Of a stretch of DNA of 37,496 nucleotides, positions 31,320 to 37,496 are shown piece by piece. Numbering within the stretch: the first letter of the stretch is position 1; each line of letters starts with the position of its first letter. The position numbers and the translations under genes are program-made. The stretch spans positions 606-38,101 of the forward strand of contig JAFEEI010000012.1 of the NCBI GenBank assembly GCA_018241205.1, in the 5' to 3' direction. This DNA comes from Pseudomonadota bacterium. Lineage in GTDB: Bacteria > Pseudomonadota > Gammaproteobacteria > Burkholderiales > Nitrosomonadaceae. The notes under the pieces were generated by a model. It was given only the letters and a program-made list of their open reading frames with translations, was not told the DNA's origin and searched no databases.

Positions 31320-32552
31320 TTAAGATGCCGGGGAAGCGATCAGCGCTTCAGCGCGGACTCTACCGTGCCATTCTTCCATCCAACGCAGCAGGTCGGCGGG
31401 CAGGAGCGGGCGTGAGATGAAGTTTCCCTGCGCCATATCGCACCCTGTTTGCTGTACCAGTTCCCAGTCATCGCGATCTTCAACGCCTTCCGCGACGATA
31501 TCCATGCCCAGTTGCTTGCCCATCGCCAAGCTGGCATCGTAAATGGCGCGCAGCGTATCGTCCTGCCATGCACGATGGACAAATCCTTGATCGATTTTCA
31601 GCTCGTTAAACGGAATGTCGCGCAGTTGCGCCAGGGATGAATGGCCGGTGCCGAAATCGTCGATGGACAGATGAAACCGTTTGAGACGCAGGCGGGTGAG
31701 AATTTCCAGCGGAATGCGCGCATCCGGTCCCATCACCTGGCTTTCGGTAATTTCGATGACGATTTTTTGCGGCGGCAGATTATTCTCATTGACGAGATTG
31801 ACCACCATGTCTTGAAAATCGAGAGAAGCCAGATTTTCCATCGTGACGTTGATCGATACGCGCAAAGCCTGACTGTCGCGATGCCATTTTCCCGCTTGAA
31901 TGATCGCCTGTTTTAGCACCAAGCGGGTCAAATCGTCGATCAGATTGTTATCCTCCGCGACGTGGATAAACCGGTCCGGCATGATTACACCATCCTGCGG
32001 ATGGTGCCAGCGCACCAGCGTTTCTACACCGATGACGTCACCGCTTTCCACCGATACTTTGGGTTGATAGTAGTTCACCAGTTCCTGATGGGTGATGGCC
32101 GAGCGAATATCGGCTGCACTGTAGGTTTTGTCATTTGACTGCGGAAGAATGGCTGCTTCAATCTCCAGCCTTTGCAAGATTTCCGATAACTTATTGGGAT
32201 CCACGGGTTTGTGCACATAGCCGGGCATCGGAATTTTGTGCGCATGCACGAGTTTTTCCGCGGTTTTGAGCATGCGTTCGTCTTCGCCGCTAACCAATAT
32301 CAGCTGACCGTGGTACTGACGGTCTACCAGGTAACGCACAAACTCGATGCCGTCCATATCCGGCATGTTCAGGTCGAGCAGAATCAAATCGGGACAGGTA
32401 TCAATATGATCGATTTTTTGCAACGCATCCGAACCGTTGTCGCAGGTAGTGACAGCCGTGTAGCCCAGCTTCGCCAACATGCGCGACAACAGCTTGAGCA
32501 TAAAAGTATCGTCATCGAGGATCAGTATCTTAATTGTCGACGCGCTATCCAT
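31320..32552 (-). CDS. Response regulator REC-EAL, c-di-GMP phosphodiesterase (RocR-like)
   Basis: A 410-residue cytosolic protein. The receiver (about 7-130) has Asp13-15, phospho-acceptor Asp60 and Lys115. The EAL domain (about 150-400) degrades c-di-GMP to pGpG. Its signature is ETL rather than EAL (Glu177, Leu179, Arg181), but the metal and catalytic residues look intact: Asn235, Glu267, Asp298/Asp299 in DDFGTG, Lys319 and Glu355. The architecture and spacing match Pseudomonas RocR, a response regulator that works with a hybrid kinase. It lies tail-to-tail with the hybrid kinase gene with only ten bases between stops and no terminator, suggesting the two work together. Confidence 0.9.
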   Translation of the reverse strand: MDSASTIKILILDDDTFMLKLLSRMLAKLGYTAVTTCDNGSDALQKIDHIDTCPDLILLDLNMPDMDGIEFVRYLVDRQYHGQLILVSGEDERMLKTAEKLVHAHKIPMPGYVHKPVDPNKLSEILQRLEIEAAILPQSNDKTYSAADIRSAITHQELVNYYQPKVSVESGDVIGVETLVRWHHPQDGVIMPDRFIHVAEDNNLIDDLTRLVLKQAIIQAGKWHRDSQALRVSINVTMENLASLDFQDMVVNLVNENNLPPQKIVIEITESQVMGPDARIPLEILTRLRLKRFHLSIDDFGTGHSSLAQLRDIPFNELKIDQGFVHRAWQDDTLRAIYDASLAMGKQLGMDIVAEGVEDRDDWELVQQTGCDMAQGNFISRPLLPADLLRWMEEWHGRVRAEALIASPAS

Positions 32553-32712
32553 AGCTTGTTTTTATCATTGAAAGAGAGGCCTGCCGGTGATTCTCAAAAC
32601 ATCAGCGCATGATCATACACTGTGTACCGGTAAAGATGATAACAATCGTTTTCCCCGTTATGAAATAAAAGCGGCAGGTCGGTGATGGATTGGAAATCAG
32701 CGAATTGAGCAA

Positions 32713-33282
32713 TCAATCGTCGATCAGCACATGGCCGAAGAAAGCGAAAACACCGATTGCAATGCCGGTGACAAACTGTGCGTGCACGAGATATGAAAAT
32801 TTCTTCAGATCGACCGGCGAATAGCGAAGTGTTAGAAACATTCCAAAAAGGCCCTGCCAGATAACTAAACCCAGCAAAGCGGGGAAAAATAGAATGTGGC
32901 TGTAGCGCGTAAACCCCATCATCGCGATATGCAACAAAATCACGGCAACCGCGGCGATACCGAAGTAAATATGCGTGCGGTTCATCCAGATCAACAGGTC
33001 ATTCAGCCCGGATGACTCGACCGGTGGAATATAGTCCGGAAGCAAGCGCTGCGCCAATTTACCTTGACCGAGCAGCAGCTTGAGCAGCGTACGGCAATAG
33101 ATAAAAATCAACAGTACCAAGCCCGTTTTTCCGAATCCTTCGCCGATTTCGGTTAGAAACGTCTCGCGCTCTTCGGGGATCGGATGAACCGTGTAGGCAT
33201 AAATAAAATAGACCAATGAAATCAATGAAATTACCGCAGTATAGATCAGGATGCCGCGAATATTCTTTAACGATTGTTGCAT
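32713..33282 (-). CDS. Five-helix membrane protein with paired histidines, unknown
   Basis: A 189-residue integral membrane protein I cannot name. Helices at about 10-30, 51-70, 104-123, 130-151 and 166-186. Histidines sit at helix ends: His104 and His118 (HX13H), and His167 and His184 in the last helix, with His129 between. An HX13H pair is the spacing seen in ferric-reductase/cytochrome b-type heme ligation, so a b-heme role is conceivable; the second pair (HX16H) is less regular. The start lies four bases after the stop of the upstream His-rich exported protein gene, so the two are coupled. Heme binding is inference only. Confidence 0.8.
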   Translation of the reverse strand: MQQSLKNIRGILIYTAVISLISLVYFIYAYTVHPIPEERETFLTEIGEGFGKTGLVLLIFIYCRTLLKLLLGQGKLAQRLLPDYIPPVESSGLNDLLIWMNRTHIYFGIAAVAVILLHIAMMGFTRYSHILFFPALLGLVIWQGLFGMFLTLRYSPVDLKKFSYLVHAQFVTGIAIGVFAFFGHVLIDD

Positions 33283-33286
33283 AAAT

Positions 33287-33694
33287 TTATTGATTAACTT
33301 GATAACCCGTCACTTTCAGAATTTCCCACTTGAAGTCATGCGCATCGGCGACATCGTTGGGCAGCGCCATCGATAGCGCGCCTTTGGAAGACGGCGGCAG
33401 ATCCAGATCGATTTGATGCACTTTGGGATCGTGCGACATGTTCGAATGCATATGATGATGATCGTGGACCGGCGTCATGCTGACCACGAGTTGTGTAATA
33501 TGGTAATTATCGTTGCCGTTGTATATCGTACCGCTGAAAATTCCCCAACCGAACCCGGCGTCGATTTGCAGTTTCCGGATGGCGTTTTGGGGTAATTCGA
33601 TTGGGTCGCCGGCTATTGCAAGCGGCATCGATATCAGCCAGGCCGATAGTAGCGATGTGCAAATAAATTTTTTAAACCTCGAGGTAGTTTTCAT
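33287..33694 (-). CDS. Exported His-rich protein, unknown
   Basis: A 135-residue protein with a signal peptide (basic start, hydrophobic about 11-27, cleavage likely after AIA near 28). The mature part has a beta-rich look: GIFSGTIYNGNDNYHITQL recalls immunoglobulin-like domains with an internal G-x-I/V-x-N turn. A cluster of seven histidines and two methionines spans 77-93 (HDHHHMHSNMSHDPKVH), the composition expected of a periplasmic copper, zinc or nickel site. Frame is open 14 codons upstream, but AAGGAT before the ATG at 33694 and the signal peptide set this start. It is the first gene of a pair with the membrane protein above. Metal and function are unknown. Confidence 0.82.
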   Translation of the reverse strand: MKTTSRFKKFICTSLLSAWLISMPLAIAGDPIELPQNAIRKLQIDAGFGWGIFSGTIYNGNDNYHITQLVVSMTPVHDHHHMHSNMSHDPKVHQIDLDLPPSSKGALSMALPNDVADAHDFKWEILKVTGYQVNQ

Positions 33695-33780
33695 TCGGTA
33701 TCCTTCACAGTGAAATCGGAATCGGGAAATAGGCAAAATTATAAATGAGTTGCTGTGTCAGCACGCATTTCCTTAGTTAG

Positions 33781-33923
33781 GGAAGCGCTGATTAATTCAA
33801 CGAACGAGATGAAGTGCGAGGCGCACGGAACGCAACAACCGAGACATATCAATCGGATAGGCGAGGGAGTGAGTACCGCGCAACGAAGCAATTTACTCGT
33901 GCAGTTAATTAATCAGCGCTTCC
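33781..33923. mobile_element. Complete 143-bp MITE with TTAG target duplication
   Basis: A non-coding element with perfect 17-bp terminal inverted repeats (33781-33797 and 33907-33923, GGAAGCGCTGATTAATT and complement) and the 4-bp duplication TTAG directly on both sides (33777-33780, 33924-33927). TTAG fits the YTAR target of the IS5 group. The outermost 11 bases equal those of the IS5-group remnant at 26893. The interior holds no open frame worth naming and no transposase. It ends 28 bases before the DUF1810 start codon. Confidence 0.92.
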
Positions 33924-33951
33924 TTAGATAATTTCCGGCAAAGGAGGAGAA

Positions 33952-34410
33952 ATGGAGATCGATGACAGCGATCCGTACGGTCTTGACCGTTTCGTACAAG
34001 CGCAAGCGCATGATTTTGAAATCGCTTTGACTGAGATCGCCGGTGGCCGCAAGCGCTCGCATTGGATGTGGTATATCTTTCCGCAATTCGCCGGACTCGG
34101 ATTCAGCGCCATGTCGCAACATTATGCAATCAGGAGTGCCGCGGAAGCGCAAGCCTATCTGAATCATCCCATCCTCGGACCGAGACTGATGCAATGCTGC
34201 GAAACACTGCTGGCCATCAATGGCCGTTCCGCACATGAAATCTTCGCTTCACCGGACGATCTGAAGCTGCAATCCTGTGTTACGTTGTTTGCCAGCGTAA
34301 CGCCTGCGGACTCGGTGTTTGAGCGTGTACTGGAACAATACTTTCAGGGTGAGCGGGATCAGAAAACGCTGGATTTTCTGCTTCACAATTCGAATCTTAA
34401 ATCACCGTGA
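33952..34410 (+). CDS. DUF1810 family protein
   Basis: A 152-residue protein of the DUF1810 family (PF08837 type), one helical domain. Hallmarks are RFVQAQAHDFEIALTEI near the start, the highly conserved SHWMWYIFPQFAGLGFS (36-52), EAQAYLNHPILGPRL and KLQSCVTLFASV. Biochemical function is unknown to me. AAGGAGG at 33941-33947 is a perfect ribosome site, but almost nothing else remains between the MITE duplication (to 33927) and the gene, so any promoter must lie in or beyond the MITE. Its 3' end overlaps the end of nnr tail-to-tail by nine bases. Confidence 0.88.
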   Translation: MEIDDSDPYGLDRFVQAQAHDFEIALTEIAGGRKRSHWMWYIFPQFAGLGFSAMSQHYAIRSAAEAQAYLNHPILGPRLMQCCETLLAINGRSAHEIFASPDDLKLQSCVTLFASVTPADSVFERVLEQYFQGERDQKTLDFLLHNSNLKSP

Positions 34411-35949
34411 GTTATCGTGCTGGTCACCGCTGTGCTGATAAATCCAGCGATTCAGCAAAATACGCGCTTCAGTAATCACTTCCGACGCCACCATTCCCAG
34501 CACCCCCCGATTCTGCCGCACCCAGCGATCCGCCGCAGCGCCATGCAGGTAAACCGCCAGCAGCAACGCACGATCCGGACTCAAGCCCTGAGCAATCAGC
34601 GCACTGATGATGCCGGTCAGTACATCGCCGGTGCCGGCGGTACTGAGCGCAGGGTTGCCGCTGGTGTTGAGATAACGTTTGCCGTCGGGAAAGCAACAGA
34701 TGCTGCCTGCACCCTTGAGGGCGACGTAACAATTGAAGTGTTGTGCGATTTGCAACGCTGCTTTCATGCGGTTGTTTTGTATAGCGGTGCTGTCGATATT
34801 TAACAGGCGTGCAGCTTCGGCGGGGTGTGGTGTCAGGATGGTGGCGGTTTTGCGTTGACTGAGGCTTTCCGCCAGATCGGGATATTGCGCGATCAAGTTG
34901 AGCGCGTCGGCGTCGAGCACCAGTATGCAGCCGCTATCCAAAGCCATGGCCAGCCACGACCGGGCTTGCGCCGATTGCCCCAGACCGGGGCCTGCGATTA
35001 GGCAATTCAGCGGCTTCAATGCAAATAATTCAGACGGCGGGCGCAGCATCAGTTCCAGTTGCGAAAAGTCGACTACCGGTGCGTTGTCCGCCAGCAAACC
35101 GGCGTAAACACGGCCAGCGCCGAGGTGTAAAGCCGCTCGGCCAGCCAGCAGTGCCGCACCGACCATGCCGGTCGAGCCGCCGAGGATGGCGACATTGCCG
35201 AACGAGCCTTTATGGCTGTTGGCGGAGCGGGGTGGCGGCAGCAGCGTTTGCACGAGCGCGTCATTCAACAGCCAGGCTTGCGGTTCGGGCGGCGAGGACA
35301 AGTGGATATCCAAGTCGCGCAGTACGATTTCGCCGCAACATTCCGGGCCGAAGTTGGTGAACAAGCCGGGTTTTAATCCGATGAAAGTGACCGTGATGGC
35401 GGCGCGGATGGCGATGCCGTAGATGCAACCGTCGTCGCTACCCAAGCCGGATGGAATATCCAGTGCCACGATAGGAGCCGCCATGCGATTGACGGTTTCG
35501 ATCCAGCTGCGGTATTGACCTTCAATCGGGCGATGATGCGATTGATCCAAGCCGATGCCGAACAGACCGTCGATCACCACATCCCAACTGCGCTCGCCAT
35601 CGAGTAGATCGTTGCAAATATCACCGCCGCTGTCGAGCCAGGCTTGCAACGCTTGTTTGGCATCGGCTGGCACGCGGTCGCGGTCAGCGGCGAAAACCAC
35701 CGTCACCGCGTTACCCCATTCCTGCAGATAACGCGCCACGACGAAGGCATCGCCGCCGTTATTGCCAGGGCCGGCGAGCACCAGCACGCGATGGTTGGGA
35801 TTCTTCAGTACCTGGTCGCGCACCACCTGCGCCGCCGCCAAACCGGCTTTTTCCATCAATTGCGGCGGTTTGGGCAATTGCATCGCCTGCTGCTCCATGT
35901 CGCGGATTTGAGCGGTAAAGAAAACGGGGTCGGGATCGGTTTTCGGCAT
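34402..35949 (-). CDS. nnr: Bifunctional NAD(P)H-hydrate repair enzyme Nnr
   Basis: A 515-residue fusion that repairs hydrated NAD(P)H. The N-terminal epimerase (YjeF_N, about 1-215) has GPGNNGGDAF at 60-69 and ALDIPSGL at 162-169; the C-terminal ADP-dependent dehydratase (carbohydrate-kinase fold, about 235-505) has GNVAILGGSTG (251-261), LTPHPAE (372-378) and the catalytic AGTGD at 438-442. Both active sites look complete. The order and length match E. coli NnrA (YjeF). It is divergent from purL with 88 bp between, and overlaps DUF1810 at the 3' end. Confidence 0.95.
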   Translation of the reverse strand: MPKTDPDPVFFTAQIRDMEQQAMQLPKPPQLMEKAGLAAAQVVRDQVLKNPNHRVLVLAGPGNNGGDAFVVARYLQEWGNAVTVVFAADRDRVPADAKQALQAWLDSGGDICNDLLDGERSWDVVIDGLFGIGLDQSHHRPIEGQYRSWIETVNRMAAPIVALDIPSGLGSDDGCIYGIAIRAAITVTFIGLKPGLFTNFGPECCGEIVLRDLDIHLSSPPEPQAWLLNDALVQTLLPPPRSANSHKGSFGNVAILGGSTGMVGAALLAGRAALHLGAGRVYAGLLADNAPVVDFSQLELMLRPPSELFALKPLNCLIAGPGLGQSAQARSWLAMALDSGCILVLDADALNLIAQYPDLAESLSQRKTATILTPHPAEAARLLNIDSTAIQNNRMKAALQIAQHFNCYVALKGAGSICCFPDGKRYLNTSGNPALSTAGTGDVLTGIISALIAQGLSPDRALLLAVYLHGAAADRWVRQNRGVLGMVASEVITEARILLNRWIYQHSGDQHDNSR

Positions 35950-36037
35950 AATTTTCGGCTACACGGGATGATCAGCGATAAGTACATCTTCTCGTGTAAA
36001 ATTGCAATCTTTTAATCTACGCACTGCACAGCCTACG

Positions 36038-37496
36038 ATGCTTCAATTTTGTGGTGGACACGCGCTTTCGCCGTTTCGTCTGGAAAAATTACGCAAGGAA
36101 ATTAACACACTGAACCTGCCGGTTGCGGCGATTGCAACGGAATACTGGCATTTTTGTTCGATTACCCGAAACCTGCAAGACCATGAGTTAACTGCGTTAC
36201 GCCAGTTGCTTAATCACGATCAAGCGCAGGAGAATGCGCAACCCCCCGGCGAATTCTTTTTAGTGCTGCCGCGTCCCGGCACCATTTCCCCATGGTCGAG
36301 CAAAGCCACCGATATCGCGCAGCACTGCGGGTTAACGGCGGTCGAGCGCATCGAGCGCGGTATCGCGTATTACATTCAATGCACATCGCCCTTATCCGCT
36401 GAGGATAAAGCGCGACTGAAACCGTTGCTGCACGATCGCATGACCGAAGCGGTGTTTGCATCGTTTGCCGATGCCGGGCGGCTGTTTCAGCATTTTCCTC
36501 CCAAACCGCTCAATACTGTCGATGTGCTGGGCGGTGGTGTCGATGCCTTGCGGCAAGCCAATCAAAGCATGGGATTGGCGCTGTCAGCGGATGAAATCGA
36601 ATACCTGGCGAATCATTTTCAACACGTGATGCGCAATCCGACCGATGTCGAACTGATGATGTTTGCGCAAGCGAATTCCGAGCATTGCCGTCATAAAATT
36701 TTCAACGCCGACTGGATCATCGACGGCAAACCGCAGAACAAATCGTTGTTCGCCATGATTCGCAACACGCACCAAACGCATCCGCAAGGTACATTGGTGG
36801 CGTACGCCGACAACGCCAGTGTTATCGAGGGCGCGGAAATCAACCGGTTTTATCCGGGCGATGGGCAAGAGTATGGCTACGCTCGGGAAACAACGCATAT
36901 GCTGATGAAGGTCGAAACGCACAATCATCCGACTGCCATTTCGCCATTTCCCGGCGCAGCGACCGGTGTCGGTGGAGAGATTCGCGACGAGGGTGCGACC
37001 GGTCGCGGTGCCAAGCCGAAAGCGGGGTTGTGCGGCTTTTCGGTATCCAATTTGAATATTCCGGATTTTGTGCAACCGTGGGAAATCGACCGGAGTGGCG
37101 ATAAATCCTATGGCAAACCCGGACGTATCGCCTCGGCGTTGCAAATCATGCTGGCAGGCCCGATCGGCGGCGCGGCATTCAATAACGAATTCGGCCGCCC
37201 CAATCTGGCGGGTTATTTCCGCACGTTTGAGGAGCGTGTGGGTGGGGAAATGCGCGGCTATCACAAGCCGGTCATGCTGGCGGGTGGTGTCGGCCAGATT
37301 TCCGACCGCCATGTGCGCAAGGAAAAATTCCCGCCGGGCGCGTTGCTGATTCAATTGGGCGGCCCCGGCCTATTGATCGGTCTGGGTGGTGGTGCGGCTT
37401 CCAGCATGGATACCGGCGCCAATACCGAAGCGTTGGATTTCGACTCGGTGCAGCGCGGCAATCCGGAAATGCAGCGGCGCGCGCAGGAAGTGATCG
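36038..37496 (+). CDS. purL: Phosphoribosylformylglycinamidine synthase, 5' part
   Basis: The first 486 codons of a large-form PurL (about 1300 residues in proteobacteria), open to the window edge. PurL converts FGAR to FGAM with glutamine and ATP in purine synthesis. Recognisable parts are the N-terminal PurS-like domain (about 1-150), the linker with [16 protein letters not shown] near residue 205-220, and the first synthetase domain with [19 protein letters not shown] and [12 protein letters not shown]. The start is the ATG at 36038, opening with [14 protein letters not shown]; there is no strong ribosome site. No frameshift in the visible part. Confidence 0.95.
   Translation, partial: MLQFCGGHALSPFRLEKLRKEINTLNLPVAAIATEYWHFCSITRNLQDHELTALRQLLNHDQAQENAQPPGEFFLVLPRPGTISPWSSKATDIAQHCGLTAVERIERGIAYYIQCTSPLSAEDKARLKPLLHDRMTEAVFASFADAGRLFQHFPPKPLNTVDVLGGGVDALRQANQSMGLALSADEIEYLANHFQHVMRNPTDVELMMFAQANSEHCRHKIFNADWIIDGKPQNKSLFAMIRNTHQTHPQGTLVAYADNASVIEGAEINRFYPGDGQEYGYARETTHMLMKVETHNHPTAISPFPGAATGVGGEIRDEGATGRGAKPKAGLCGFSVSNLNIPDFVQPWEIDRSGDKSYGKPGRIASALQIMLAGPIGGAAFNNEFGRPNLAGYFRTFEERVGGEMRGYHKPVMLAGGVGQISDRHVRKEKFPPGALLIQLGGPGLLIGLGGGAASSMDTGANTEALDFDSVQRGNPEMQRRAQEVI

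Noticed and set aside
36584..37354. 256-codon minus-strand open frame near the right edge
   Set aside because: The plus strand encodes purL without interruption across the same bases.

Overview
The window looks like an ordinary chromosomal segment of a Gram-negative proteobacterium. I infer a betaproteobacterium, most likely a Nitrosomonas-like member of the Nitrosomonadaceae. The inference rests on overall protein resemblance, on a TIGR04073-type exosortase-associated protein, on the ubiC-ubiA-ubiD order and on IS5-group/MITE ends of a type I associate with that group. No nitrification gene or rRNA is present to confirm it. Outer-membrane biogenesis genes (lptD, surA) establish the Gram-negative envelope. 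Coding density is high, and I see no tRNA, rRNA or CRISPR.

Layout: (1) 1-4 kb: an OlsF-like two-domain acyltransferase, a two-receiver diguanylate cyclase and a small exported TIGR04073 protein, closed by a strong bidirectional terminator. (2) 4-10.8 kb, minus strand: htpX, then a probable argH > ketosamine kinase > pyrG > eno > ftsB run. (3) 11-13 kb: an unknown single-pass membrane protein, a second bidirectional terminator and murA. (4) 13-19 kb, plus strand: ridA, recG, the ubiquinone genes ubiC-ubiA-ubiD and a small DMT-type membrane protein. (5) 19-24.6 kb: the classical lptD-surA-pdxA-rsmA block, with the last two genes overlapping their predecessors. (6) 24.7-26.7 kb, minus strand: lemA and two TPM-domain genes, tightly packed. 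(7) 26.9-27.4 kb: an internally deleted IS5-group element with intact terminal repeats and a 4-bp target duplication. (8) 27.5-32.6 kb: a very large hybrid histidine kinase (dCache-HAMP-PAS-HisKA-HATPase-pseudoREC-REC-HPt) convergent with a REC-EAL phosphodiesterase, plausibly a RocS/RocR-like c-di-GMP module. (9) 32.7-33.7 kb: an unrecognised pair, a five-helix membrane protein with paired histidines and an exported His-rich protein. (10) 33.8-34.4 kb: a complete 143-bp MITE (17-bp terminal repeats, TTAG duplication) sitting immediately upstream of a DUF1810 gene. (11) 34.4-37.5 kb: nnr and the 5' part of purL, which runs off the window.

Most of the window is housekeeping: amino-acid, nucleotide, quinone and pyridoxine synthesis, glycolysis, cell wall and outer membrane. 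The parts most worth a second look are the MITE and its relation to the deleted IS, the His-rich/membrane pair, the sensory kinase with a FixL-like PAS motif, and the degenerate receiver domains in both c-di-GMP-related regulators.
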